This document shows positions 13,261 to 21,984 of a stretch of 37,631 bases of DNA, piece after piece. The notes beneath the pieces are model-generated. The model was not told where the DNA came from and ran no database searches. It saw nothing but the letters and a program-made list of their open reading frames with translations. The DNA comes from JAGOPO01 sp038065515 (GTDB lineage Bacteria > Patescibacteriota > Minisyncoccia > 2-02-FULL-40-12 > GWA2-44-9), in NCBI GenBank assembly GCA_038065515.1, contig JBBTQV010000017.1, forward strand, positions 1 through 37,631, written 5' to 3'. The position numbers were made by a program, and so were the translations under genes. How positions within the stretch are numbered: position 1 is the stretch's first letter; each line of letters begins with the position of its first letter.

Positions 13261-14009
13261 ATCCTAAAAAGTCTCTCGGGCAGAACTTCCTCGTCAACAA
13301 GGGGGTGCTCGACCGCATCGTGGAGGCGGCACAATTGTCTGCCGAAGATACGGTGATTGAGGTGGGCCCGGGGACGGGCGTCCTGACACAGCGCCTCGTG
13401 GCAACCGGCGCACAGGTCATCGCAATCGAAAAAGACCGGCGGCTCATCGAGCCGTTGCGTGAGAAATTCGCCGGAATTACAAATCTTGAAATTATTGAGG
13501 GTGATATTCTGGAGTTTGACCCCTCAACCTACAAGCTACAAGCTGATTCCTACAAGCTCGTAGCAAATATCCCTTATTACCTGACTTCACACCTGATACG
13601 GCTGATGTTGGAACAGTGGCCAGCACCTGAACGCGCAATACTGATGGTGCAGGAAGAAGTCGCGCGGCGCATGATGGCCGTGCCGCCGGAGATGAATCTG
13701 TTGGCACTGTCGGTACAGCTGTACGCGACACCGACCATCGTGATGCGCGTTTCCCGCGGCAGTTTCCGTCCAATACCCGATGTAGACTCGGCAGTCATCA
13801 AGCTCGAATTACGGGACACGAATAACGAATTACGGGAACAGAACGAAAAGGTGCTCCAGATAGCAAAAAAATCATTCGGACAGAAACGCAAACAGCTCAA
13901 AGCGACTATACCCGCCGAAACGCTCGGACACGCCGCAATCTCCCCGACAGCCCGCCCCCAGGAGCTTTCGGTTGCCGACTGGGTCCGTCTGGCATCCGCC
14001 CTCCAATAG
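13254..14009 (+). CDS. rsmA: 16S rRNA dimethyladenosine transferase RsmA (KsgA)
   Basis: This is a 251-residue SAM-dependent methyltransferase that dimethylates two adjacent adenines in the 16S rRNA 3' hairpin during small-subunit assembly. It shows the family start KKSLGQNFLVNKGVLDRIV, the SAM loop EVGPGTGVLTQRL, the acidic SAM-ribose contact AIEKDRR, the EGDILEFD block and the catalytic NIPYYLTS. The only in-frame ATG near the family N-terminus is at 13254, inside an inverted repeat. Two low-complexity insertions are tolerated in frame: tacaagct-type repeats at 13527-13563 (STYKLQADSYKLVA) and two identical 12-mers cgaattacggga at 13805-13816 and 13826-13837 (ELRDTNNELREQ). Both lie in regions that vary in the family, so the enzyme is probably active. 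Confidence 0.93.
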   Translation: MFYPKKSLGQNFLVNKGVLDRIVEAAQLSAEDTVIEVGPGTGVLTQRLVATGAQVIAIEKDRRLIEPLREKFAGITNLEIIEGDILEFDPSTYKLQADSYKLVANIPYYLTSHLIRLMLEQWPAPERAILMVQEEVARRMMAVPPEMNLLALSVQLYATPTIVMRVSRGSFRPIPDVDSAVIKLELRDTNNELREQNEKVLQIAKKSFGQKRKQLKATIPAETLGHAAISPTARPQELSVADWVRLASALQ

Positions 14010-14065
14010 ATATACACACAGAGTCTAGATTTTTCGCGCCGGCATCGTGCTAGAATGGGGTCAAT

Positions 14066-14986
14066 ATGAGCGGAAAGCTCCGAATTGTCTTGGGCGTTCT
14101 GGTGCTCGCGGCCGCGGGCTCTGTTTCGTACCTGCTTCCGTCGTTATCACCAAGTTCACCATCCGAGAAAACCGCAACGGTAGGTGATGCGTTAGCCCTG
14201 AAGAACGACCTTGCAGACACCGACCACGACGGCCTCATCGACCGCGACGAAACTTACTGGCGCACCAACCCCAATAACCCCGACACCGACGGAGATGACT
14301 TCAAAGACGGTGAAGAGGTGCTCACGGGCCATAATCCGCTCGTCAAAGGCCCCGATGATTTTCTCGACCCGACACAGAATGCCACCAAGCGCGTCACCGA
14401 GCTCGCCGTCGGCGGTCTCATGGCGGGCGACCTCGACCCAAGCAGTCCGAACTATGAGGCATCGGTAAAAATGCTCGCCGAAGAAATGGCCACACAATAC
14501 GGCCGAACCATCACGATACCACGGGATACTCTCCAAATCATCGCGGACAGCGACGAGGCCGAGGTGGCATATGTGCGCACGATGTCCTCTGCTTTTTTAA
14601 AAATAATTCTTCCCGCAACCAAAGATACTGGTGCGTTCTTCGATACATTCCGCGAGGTTTCGTTTGCAAGCAGATCCTGGATAACCGAAAATCAGAAACT
14701 GTATACCTCGTTCTCCAAAGAAGCCCGCCGACTTGCCGCAGTCATGCAGGACCGCGCACTAAAGATTATTGCAATTCCGGTGCCGAAATTATTTGAACCG
14801 CAGCATACGGGCGCCGTGCAGATGCTGCGCGCGCAGCAGCGATACTACGAACTACTCGCTGCATTCAAAGAAGACCCTCTGCTGGGCTCTGCGGCATTGA
14901 GCGGTCTCCTGCGACTGCAGTATGAGGGAACACAAAACCTGATGTACGACTTCACGAATGCGCTTTCAATCAAGCTCATCCAATGA
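14066..14986 (+). CDS. membrane-anchored protein with thrombospondin type 3-like calcium repeats
   Basis: This is a 306-residue protein. An N-terminal hydrophobic segment (LRIVLGVLVLAAAGSVSYLL) acts as signal anchor. Residues about 50-95 carry two aspartate-rich repeats, DTDHDGLIDRDE and DTDGDDFKDGEEVLTGHNPL, of the thrombospondin type 3 / EF-hand-like calcium-binding class. The rest is helical and unrecognised. It is the first gene of the secretion-like operon and overlaps the next gene by 4 bases (ATGA), so a role as an external or stalk component is likely by context. TAGAAT at 14051-14056 is a good -10 box 9 bases before the ATG, predicting a leaderless operon mRNA. Confidence 0.8.
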   Translation: MSGKLRIVLGVLVLAAAGSVSYLLPSLSPSSPSEKTATVGDALALKNDLADTDHDGLIDRDETYWRTNPNNPDTDGDDFKDGEEVLTGHNPLVKGPDDFLDPTQNATKRVTELAVGGLMAGDLDPSSPNYEASVKMLAEEMATQYGRTITIPRDTLQIIADSDEAEVAYVRTMSSAFLKIILPATKDTGAFFDTFREVSFASRSWITENQKLYTSFSKEARRLAAVMQDRALKIIAIPVPKLFEPQHTGAVQMLRAQQRYYELLAAFKEDPLLGSAALSGLLRLQYEGTQNLMYDFTNALSIKLIQ

Positions 14987-16551
14987 TAAACCGTCGAATT
15001 ATCTTCAGTGTTCTCATCGTGGCAGCACTTTTTGCATCGCCTGCGGCTGTTCATTCATTTACGGTAAGCGATATCCAGCGATACAGCCGAGAAGCCCAGC
15101 AGTATGCTCAAGACGCCCAGTGCGCCGCACAGAATATCGGTAACATCGTCGACAAATTCAACAGCGATTATGCCCGGCAGCTCGTAGACCAGGCAAAACA
15201 AGAATTCATAAATTCTTTTAAAAATTATTGGCAGCAGTGGGTGATGTGCATCGCAGGAAGCACGCTCGTCGGCGGCACCGGTATTTCAGGCGCAAAATCG
15301 TGCACAACTACCGTGGCCAATTCGACTAAAGCGGCTCTGGAAGATACCTATAAAAGAGAGTTTAAGGCCGACCTTATAACAGACTGTGCGGCGCAGGTGG
15401 ATGTGCGCGCCGTCCTCAATGCCGCCCGAGAAATTCTGCTACAGAACGGCCGTGACGGTGGAGCGGTATTCGTGCGCGACTGGCGCGCATTCCAGGCGGA
15501 CAACCGCTACCGCGGCCTACAGATCGCGCGCAACGAGATGGCGAACACCAAGCATTGCTCGTGGGTAAGCGGACAACTCCAAGGCATCTTCAATTACGAT
15601 CCCGCAGATGCGGCTCCTCCGATGAGCGGAAATGAGGACGGTCAGAATTCGTACATTCGCGATGCAGAATGCTCTCTACCCGATGATTTCAACCCCGGCG
15701 CACAGAAATATCAGACAACGGAAGCGTTTGCCGCGATGATGCTTCCGCAAAATAATATCTGGGGTTCTTATCTGCTGGCACAGGAAGAAATCAGCCGACA
15801 GATTGCGGATGAAGAGCAAGCGGCGCAAAACGAATTCGCCAACACGGGCGGCGTTGGCGCGCTACGCGCGCAAAACCCCGCCACAGGCACCAGTTGTGCC
15901 GTCATGGCCGCAGACGGCAGTACCTGTCTGCAATACTCAAACATCGAAAATCCCGGCGCCGGAGTTGTGGCGGAAATCAGCGCACAACGACAGGCGCTCT
16001 ACGACCTGATTACCAACCCGCGCACGACCAGCCAGGTGGCCAATGATGTAAGGGCGAACCTTATCAGCACATTTATGTCGATAAGTCAGCCGCTCGCCGC
16101 GCTTCAGTACCGGCGCGGGGGCGTCAGTGGCACTGGCACTCCGGGACCGAGCCCGACACCCACGAATATTCCCGGATCCGGCGATGAAGGCGACCCCGTG
16201 TGTACCGGTGGCAATCCCGATTGCAACTGCGCGATGAACAACACATCAGCACAAGAGCTGGCCCGCGGAGCAGTGCTGACCGCAACGCGGGCCGCCATCA
16301 CCCAACATCCCGAAATGATGGCACCCGACGGCGTTACGCTCCTCCAAGGCCAGAACATTCCGTTCTTGCAATCTGTATGCCAGGTGGGAGGACTATCTAT
16401 TAGCGGCGGCTGTCGCCCCAACAACTCCGGTTTCGGACTCATTATTTCAACGGAGCCGATCGAAATTAATGTCGATGTTATTTTGCCCAATAATGTTGTC
16501 CGCCAACCGGGCGTCGTGACGGTCGTCTGCACAACGCCGGGGAATCTCTAA
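14983..16551 (+). CDS. secreted component of the T4SS-like operon, unknown family
   Basis: This 522-residue protein has a clear signal peptide (MINRRIIFSVLIVAALFASP, cleavage near VHS-F). The mature part is helical with many Gln and Ala and scattered cysteines (DAQCAAQN, VMCIAGS, KSCTTT, TDCAAQ, HCSWVSG). A Gly/Pro/Thr linker (GTGTPGPSPTPTNIPG) near residue 395 separates a C-terminal cysteine-rich domain (VCTGGNPDCNCAMNN, VCQVGGLSISGGCR). It overlaps the preceding gene by 4 bases and lies just before the VirB6-like gene. I would guess a structural exported subunit, in the position that VirB5-type or surface proteins take in other systems. No homology to VirB5 can be shown by eye. Confidence 0.75.
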   Translation: MINRRIIFSVLIVAALFASPAAVHSFTVSDIQRYSREAQQYAQDAQCAAQNIGNIVDKFNSDYARQLVDQAKQEFINSFKNYWQQWVMCIAGSTLVGGTGISGAKSCTTTVANSTKAALEDTYKREFKADLITDCAAQVDVRAVLNAAREILLQNGRDGGAVFVRDWRAFQADNRYRGLQIARNEMANTKHCSWVSGQLQGIFNYDPADAAPPMSGNEDGQNSYIRDAECSLPDDFNPGAQKYQTTEAFAAMMLPQNNIWGSYLLAQEEISRQIADEEQAAQNEFANTGGVGALRAQNPATGTSCAVMAADGSTCLQYSNIENPGAGVVAEISAQRQALYDLITNPRTTSQVANDVRANLISTFMSISQPLAALQYRRGGVSGTGTPGPSPTPTNIPGSGDEGDPVCTGGNPDCNCAMNNTSAQELARGAVLTATRAAITQHPEMMAPDGVTLLQGQNIPFLQSVCQVGGLSISGGCRPNNSGFGLIISTEPIEINVDVILPNNVVRQPGVVTVVCTTPGNL

Positions 16552-16560
16552 TGCCACCCT

Positions 16561-18705
16561 ATGAATCTGCTGACCAATCCGCTCGGTACAATATTGGACG
16601 GAACTCTTAGTCTTCTTGTTACCGTCAACGCGCTACTTGGGCAACTATTCAATGCTGTAGGCTGGGCGCTTAGGTGGGTATTGTCGCTGGAGATTACAAC
16701 ACAACTGACCGTGGTCGGAATTGCATGGACATCCATCCGCGATATGGTCAACCTTGTGTTCATTGTTCTGTTTATCGGGATTGCCTTTGGCACCATTTTC
16801 AACGCGCTCGGATTCTTCAAGGGGTGGCACTATAGCTCGGCACTGATGCCGCTCATCATCGCGGCGATGCTGATGAATTTTTCACTGGCCATCGGGAAAG
16901 CGATTGCGCTGGTCTCCAATCAGGCAACAAAATCAGTGTTGGGGGTCATAGGGGATCCGGGCGCCATCCTCATAGAGAGCCTCAAACCGAACTCTCTCGT
17001 CATCGGCTCTTCTATTGGAAACGCCTTGACGGCGCTCAAAGCCCCCATTACCGATACGACAGCAACCAGAACCGAAGCCGAAAATAAACGGTACCTCGAA
17101 TGTCTCAAAGAAGAGAAGACGGTCGTTGACGCCAATGTCGGCTTGTGGCGCTATGCCATCAGGTTTATGAAAGATTTGCCCTCAACAAAAGTACGAAAAA
17201 CGATAGGAGACTGCAACTTAGAGATTAACGACGCTCGCTACCACACGACGCCGGCCGCCGTTGCCCAGGCGGGAGCGATGAACGAGAAAGAGCGACTATC
17301 GGCCGCCATTTCGGAGGGGTCGGTCACGGACAAGTTGATGCTCATTGCCAGCGCGCTGTTCAACTCGCTGATGATTTTGATGCTCATCTCGTGCCTCGCA
17401 TCGGCATTCATCTTCCTCGCATTGCGCATCATCGTAGTATGGGTGTTGCTGGCCACTGCGGCGCTGGCATGGATAAGCTACGCAATTCCGGGGAATCGGG
17501 AAGGCTGGCACAAGTGGTGGAAGCACATGATCGCGTGGAATGTCTTCGCTCCGCTCTACTTGCTCTCGCTCATACCGGGTCTCGTGATGTTGGGGGGGTC
17601 TGCGGAAATGATGGCGCAACTGAAAGCGGCGGGAGGAGACATCGGCACCGCGGGAATGCTTATCCAACAGTTCTTTTTCTACGCCTTCGCGGTGCTGATA
17701 TTTGTAGGCGGGCTTGCGCTGTCTCTCAAGTCGTCGTTTGCAACCACCGTGAAAGGAACAGAAATGGTCGGCGGGTTTGCCTCTAAGCTCGGCGTCTTTG
17801 ATACAGCTGGTTTCGGAGCAAAGGCTACAGGCATGACGGCGCGATATGAGGGAGCCAAAGCGGGCGTGTCGGCATTGTATAAGGAGAAAATCACTACGCC
17901 TTTAGCGCGGCGTGAAGAGGAACTCACCGCCCGTTACCAAGCTCGCTTTGGCGACCGACGCGCCAGAGAGGTTCTTGAGCAAAAACGCATCACCGAGCAA
18001 TTCAACAAAAATAAAGAAGCGGGCCTCTCGGTGGCAGACCTCAAATCAGACTTGGGCAAAGTCGGCACGCCGAAGTACTTTGCAGCAGCAAAGGCCCTTC
18101 TAGAAGCAGGTGAACTTGATGCAAATCAAATGGACACATATGTCACAGCCGCATCAAGAGTGAGTCCCTCCTTTGGTCGCGTAGCACAGGAAGCAGCGGA
18201 AAAGAAACTGAAGGAACTATCAAAAGAGAAGAAATTCAAGAACGCTGAAGATGTCGGAAAGGCGCTTGCATATTACGGCGATAAGCCGAGCAGCGACGAC
18301 AAAACAGTGAAAGAAAATAAGAAGAGACGCGATGCAATCCTCAAGAGTCTTGAGGAGAACCAGCCGCTTATCGCAGCTGAGATGGCAAAGGAGGGTCACT
18401 ATTTCAATCCGGACGGATCGAAAGCTACGGCAGCAGATGTTCTCGAGCGCAACACGAAGGGTCTTGACAGTGATGCTTGGGCCAAAATACTTGAGAAAGA
18501 TCGCAAAGGAGAAATGACTCTTACCCCAAATCTTCAGCGCATACTAGCTGAACGCACAAAGAAAACTGGAGACTATCTGGCGCTAGCTGGACGCGTTAAG
18601 AACAAAGAAGACCAGGTGGCGTTGGCACATATATCCGCCCTCGACGAACAGATACAAAGAGCGAAAGCGGCGAAGAAAGGGAAGAAACGAAGTCAAACTC
18701 CTTAG
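16561..18705 (+). CDS. VirB6/TrbL-like polytopic membrane protein
   Basis: This is a 714-residue protein. The N-terminal 390 residues contain about seven hydrophobic segments, including NLVFIVLFIGIAFGTIFNAL, LMPLIIAAMLMNFSLAIGKA, SLMILMLISCLASAFIFLAL, IIVVWVLLATAALAWISYAI, VFAPLYLLSLIPGLVMLGG and FAVLIFVGGLALSLKSSF. This layout and the position before PrgI and VirB4 genes match VirB6/TrbL inner-membrane channel proteins. The C-terminal 310 residues are hydrophilic, helical and lysine-rich (EEELTARYQARFGDRRAREV), an extension often seen in CPR versions. It would form the membrane channel of the system. The nearest alternative is a generic conserved CPR membrane protein with no transport role. 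Confidence 0.78.
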   Translation: MNLLTNPLGTILDGTLSLLVTVNALLGQLFNAVGWALRWVLSLEITTQLTVVGIAWTSIRDMVNLVFIVLFIGIAFGTIFNALGFFKGWHYSSALMPLIIAAMLMNFSLAIGKAIALVSNQATKSVLGVIGDPGAILIESLKPNSLVIGSSIGNALTALKAPITDTTATRTEAENKRYLECLKEEKTVVDANVGLWRYAIRFMKDLPSTKVRKTIGDCNLEINDARYHTTPAAVAQAGAMNEKERLSAAISEGSVTDKLMLIASALFNSLMILMLISCLASAFIFLALRIIVVWVLLATAALAWISYAIPGNREGWHKWWKHMIAWNVFAPLYLLSLIPGLVMLGGSAEMMAQLKAAGGDIGTAGMLIQQFFFYAFAVLIFVGGLALSLKSSFATTVKGTEMVGGFASKLGVFDTAGFGAKATGMTARYEGAKAGVSALYKEKITTPLARREEELTARYQARFGDRRAREVLEQKRITEQFNKNKEAGLSVADLKSDLGKVGTPKYFAAAKALLEAGELDANQMDTYVTAASRVSPSFGRVAQEAAEKKLKELSKEKKFKNAEDVGKALAYYGDKPSSDDKTVKENKKRRDAILKSLEENQPLIAAEMAKEGHYFNPDGSKATAADVLERNTKGLDSDAWAKILEKDRKGEMTLTPNLQRILAERTKKTGDYLALAGRVKNKEDQVALAHISALDEQIQRAKAAKKGKKRSQTP

Positions 18706-18712
18706 AAAGTCT

Positions 18713-19207
18713 ATGATGACTGAAGATCCAAATGACATTCTCTATAGCCCGTTTGCCGCGGCAATGGCAGACCGAACCCCTCAACAACAAGAGGCATTCT
18801 TAGAACGCTTCTCAACAATGCCTGATGACATACGCGAATTCTTCACATCTTTGAAAACAGTTGAGGCAATTAAGACAATCATGGAAACCGGTGAGCTGTC
18901 TGGGGACTACGATTTAGCAATCACTAAAATCGTCGCATTTGCCGCTCTTGGAGATGTGCCCCCTGCCAACATCGAGGAACTTCTCATTAAGCTTGGAGTT
19001 TCACCTCAACAGGCTGCTGATGTAAGCCAGAAACTTCTCGGAGTGCTCGCTCCTATCATCTCTGCGCGAGCGATTCATGCCGTTCCCACGATGTCCGAAC
19101 TTCCGCCACTCACACAAAAGATTCCACCAATGACGCCGGTTCCCGATTCGTCGAAGACGCCGGCGCGTAATATAATAGACTTACGGAAACAACAGACGGA
19201 ACAATGA
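18713..19207 (+). CDS. hypothetical protein of the T4SS-like operon
   Basis: This is a 164-residue soluble protein. The first 115 residues are predicted helices (QQQEAFLERFSTMPDDIREF, TVEAIKTIMETGELSGDYDL, PANIEELLIKLGVSPQQAAD). The C-terminus is a proline-rich tail ending ARNIIDLRKQQTEQ. I do not recognise the family. The start ATGATG at 18713 allows either Met. It lies 7 bases after the VirB6-like gene and overlaps prgI by 4 bases, so it is translated with the secretion genes and may be a small adaptor between the membrane channel and the ATPase. That role is inference from position. Confidence 0.65.
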   Translation: MMTEDPNDILYSPFAAAMADRTPQQQEAFLERFSTMPDDIREFFTSLKTVEAIKTIMETGELSGDYDLAITKIVAFAALGDVPPANIEELLIKLGVSPQQAADVSQKLLGVLAPIISARAIHAVPTMSELPPLTQKIPPMTPVPDSSKTPARNIIDLRKQQTEQ

Positions 19208-19521
19208 AATTCCAAGTCCCACAATTCATCGAGACGGAGACGAAGATTATCGGGCCGCTGACGCTCAAACAGTTTTTGTTCGTCGCCGGTGGCGTCAGCA
19301 TGACGGCATTGGAATACATCATGCTCAACGGCATTTTGTTCGCGGTGGCGGCGCTGCTGACCATCAGTTTTTTCGGAGCGCTGGCATTCCTGAAAATCGA
19401 CGGTCAGCCGTTCCTCAACTACCTTGCCTACATGCTGGCCTACGCACTGGGAGCTAAACGCTACATCTATCGCATCAAAGAGGACACTAACCAATTCACT
19501 GTACCCCCTAATGGCCAATGA
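19204..19521 (+). CDS. PrgI-family membrane protein
   Basis: This is a 105-residue protein starting MKFQVPQFIETETKIIGPLT followed by LKQFLFVAGG, the hallmark of the PrgI family found next to VirB4/TraC in Gram-positive and CPR conjugation-like systems. Two membrane segments follow (TALEYIMLNGILFAVAALLT and ISFFGALAFLKI), then the NYLAYMLAYALGAKRYIYRI amphipathic end. It probably anchors the VirB4-type ATPase at the membrane, comparable to VirB3. The start codon overlaps the previous stop (ATGA) and its 3' end overlaps the next gene by 11 bases, which indicates tight translational coupling. Confidence 0.9.
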   Translation: MKFQVPQFIETETKIIGPLTLKQFLFVAGGVSMTALEYIMLNGILFAVAALLTISFFGALAFLKIDGQPFLNYLAYMLAYALGAKRYIYRIKEDTNQFTVPPNGQ

Positions 19522-20152
19522 GCCCTCGACAACGGATTTGATTCAGCTCAAAGAACTCCGTGACGGAGTGGCACTCCTCAAAGACGGGTCGCTGCGCGGT
19601 GTTGTGCAGGTCAGTGCTATCAATTTTGAATTGCGTTCCAGCGATGAGCAGGCGGCGATTCTCCAGCAATACGCGTCATTCCTGAATTCGATTGATTTTC
19701 CGATACAGATGATTGTACACTCCCGCCGATTCGACATCTCGGAATATCTGGCGACCGTGCAGGCGGCGGCGGACCAGCTGACGAACGAACTGCTGAAAGT
19801 GCAGGCGACGGAATACATCCGATTCATCGGTGAACTGTCTTCGCTTTCCAACATCATGGCAAAGAATTTTTATATCGCTTTGCCCATGATGGTTACACCT
19901 CCGAAAGAACAGGGGGGATTTTTCAAGGGCATCACGGGCATCTTCAAGAAGAAGCCAGTCAAAACGGGTGGCCAAACAACAGAACAACTAACAACCTATA
20001 AAGCGCAACTGCAACAGCGCGCCGACCTCATTATCGGCGGCTTGTCAGGCATGGGCCTGAAAGGGCACATGCTCGGACAAGAAGAACTGCTGAAGCTGTT
20101 CAACGAACTGTACAATCCCGTTGTGCCGGCTCCGCAGAAAACAAACGCATAA
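19511..20152 (+). CDS. TraC/VirB4 N-terminal-domain-like protein
   Basis: This is 213 residues from MANEPSTTDLIQLKELRDGV (ATG at 19511, inside the end of prgI). The block LLKDGSLRGVVQVSAINFEL, then SLNSIDFPIQMIVHSRRFD-type text (FLNSIDFPIQMIVHSRRF) and FIGELSSLSNIMAKNFYIAL, matches the separate TraC-N-like proteins that precede VirB4 in CPR operons. No Walker motifs are present. A GGFFKGITGIFKKKPVK basic loop is followed by GGQTTEQLTTYK, encoded by an 'aacaactaacaac' low-complexity repeat (19983-19995). It likely forms the membrane-proximal part of the split ATPase complex. Confidence 0.8.
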   Translation: MANEPSTTDLIQLKELRDGVALLKDGSLRGVVQVSAINFELRSSDEQAAILQQYASFLNSIDFPIQMIVHSRRFDISEYLATVQAAADQLTNELLKVQATEYIRFIGELSSLSNIMAKNFYIALPMMVTPPKEQGGFFKGITGIFKKKPVKTGGQTTEQLTTYKAQLQQRADLIIGGLSGMGLKGHMLGQEELLKLFNELYNPVVPAPQKTNA

Positions 20153-20155
20153 CCT

Positions 20156-21901
20156 ATGGAAACCACACCCACCGGAAACTCAATGACCGTCGCCCCATCG
20201 GCGATGCAAATCACGCCCAACTATCTGCAAATCGGAGACAAGTATGTCCGTACTATTTTCATCGCCACCTACCCGCGGTTCCTCAACGCGAACTGGCTCT
20301 CTCCGATTGTAAACCTCGACAAGGTGCTGGATGTCGCCATCTACATCAATCCGCAACCCACTGCCGATGTACTCAAACAGTTACGCACCCAGCTTACCAA
20401 AGTACAGGCGCAAATCATGGAAGAAGAGGCTGCGGGAAAAGTTCGCGACCCGGTGTTGGAAACCGGTGCACAAGACCTGGAAGCGCTACGCGACGAGCTC
20501 CAGCAGGGGACGGAGCGGTTCTTCCATGTCGGGCTGTACCTGACCATTTACGAAAACAATCCGAAAGATTTGGACGAAACCGAAGGAACCATCAAGAGTA
20601 TGCTCGACGGACTGCTTGTGGTGGCGAAGCAATCCACTTTCCGGATGCTGGAGGGATTTCTGACTACTTCTCCGCTGGCCGACGATCGTCTGCAGGCGCT
20701 CACCTCATTGAACACGCATCCGGTTTCTTCCACATTCCCGTTCGTCTCCAGCGACTTGACTTCGAACTCCGGCATTCTGTACGGAATTAACACTACGAAC
20801 AACAGTTTGGTGTTGTTTGACCGGTTCTCGCTGGAAAATGCCAATGCCGTGATGTTCGCAAAGTCCGGCGCCGGCAAGAGCTACACCGTGAAGCTTGAAA
20901 TTCTGCGCTACCTCGTACTGGGAACGCAGGTGCTGGTGATTGATCCTGAAGACGAGTACAAATACCTATCCGACACCGTCGGCGGCACCAACATCAAGAT
21001 TTCCATCAATTCCGACCAGCACATCAATCCGTTCGACCTGCCGACTCCGAAAGATGAAGAGTCGTGGGCAGATGTGTTCAATTCTCACATTCTGAATCTT
21101 GGCGGACTCATTAAGCTGCTGATGGGCGGCAATCTCACACCGGAAGAAGAATCAATGCTGGACCAGGCACTTATTCAGACTTATGCCATTAAAGACATTG
21201 TGCCTGACGCGGATTTCTCGAAACTTCCTCCGCCTATTCTGGGCGATTTGCAGAGTGTGCTCGAGGGGATGACCGGCGCGGAGCGCATGGCAACCCGCCT
21301 GACGAAGTTCACCACCGGCACCTTCGCGGGATTCCTGAACAACCCTACCAACATCCCGCTGGAGAACCAGCTCGTTGTGTTCGGTATCCGTGATTTGGAA
21401 GATGAGCTACGGCCCATCGCCATGTATTCGGTGCTCAATTACATCTGGACACAAGTACGCCGCGAAAAGAAGAAGCGCATCATGGTCGTCGATGAAGCGT
21501 GGTATGTGATGAAGTTTCCCATCGGCGCAGAGTTCCTGTTCAACATCGCAAAGCGCGGCCGCAAATACTACTGCGGCATGACCACTATCTCGCAGGACAT
21601 CCCGGACTTCATGAGCACCGCGCAAGGGAAAGCAATCGTTACCAACTCGTCCATGCAGATGCTGATGAAACAGTCGCCGGCCGCCATCGATATCATCCAG
21701 CAGACATTCAACCTCACCGACTCCGAGAAATACTACCTACTGGAAGCGCGTGTCGGGTTCGGCCTGTTTTTCCTCGGCTCCAACCATGTGGGCTTGCGCG
21801 TGCTTGCTTCATACGCCGAAGACCAAATCATCACCTCCGACCCGAAACAACTTCTGGAAATCGAGAAGGCAAAACAGGAATGGGCGCAGATAGGAAAATA
21901 A
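20156..21901 (+). CDS. virB4: VirB4/TraC-type secretion ATPase
   Basis: This is a 581-residue AAA-type motor of type IV secretion. The N-terminal 230 residues (QIGDKYVRTIFIATYPRFLN ... GLYLTIYENNPKDLDE) correspond to the CagE/TrbE/VirB4 domain. Walker A is AKSGAGKSYTVK, the following DPEDEY aspartates lie in VLVIDPEDEYKYLS, Walker B is RIMVVDEAWYVM, and an arginine/glutamine sensor region reads GMTTISQDIPDF. It powers substrate or pilus-subunit movement through the membrane channel. The start is 3 bases after the previous gene. No VirD4 coupling protein or relaxase is in the window, so the substrate is unknown. Confidence 0.92.
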   Translation: METTPTGNSMTVAPSAMQITPNYLQIGDKYVRTIFIATYPRFLNANWLSPIVNLDKVLDVAIYINPQPTADVLKQLRTQLTKVQAQIMEEEAAGKVRDPVLETGAQDLEALRDELQQGTERFFHVGLYLTIYENNPKDLDETEGTIKSMLDGLLVVAKQSTFRMLEGFLTTSPLADDRLQALTSLNTHPVSSTFPFVSSDLTSNSGILYGINTTNNSLVLFDRFSLENANAVMFAKSGAGKSYTVKLEILRYLVLGTQVLVIDPEDEYKYLSDTVGGTNIKISINSDQHINPFDLPTPKDEESWADVFNSHILNLGGLIKLLMGGNLTPEEESMLDQALIQTYAIKDIVPDADFSKLPPPILGDLQSVLEGMTGAERMATRLTKFTTGTFAGFLNNPTNIPLENQLVVFGIRDLEDELRPIAMYSVLNYIWTQVRREKKKRIMVVDEAWYVMKFPIGAEFLFNIAKRGRKYYCGMTTISQDIPDFMSTAQGKAIVTNSSMQMLMKQSPAAIDIIQQTFNLTDSEKYYLLEARVGFGLFFLGSNHVGLRVLASYAEDQIITSDPKQLLEIEKAKQEWAQIGK

Positions 21902-21984
21902 ATGCAAAAATCAAAATGCAAAATTGAAGCAGTATGGATTCGGAAACTTTTTAATTTTTGATTTTTCACTTTTAATTTTGCAAC
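21902..21984 (+). repeat. A/T-rich imperfect inverted repeat between virB4 and the next gene
   Basis: The left arm (tgcaaaaatcaaaatgcaaa, near 21903-21922) and the right arm (near 21950-21983, reading tgcaaaatt and gaaaaatcaaaaatt on the minus strand) are imperfect inverted copies around cagtatggattcgg. It fills the only notable gap in the operon and ends 1 to 2 bases before the next ATG. Such low-complexity repeats also occur at 13527, 13805, 19983 and 34962. Confidence 0.55.
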
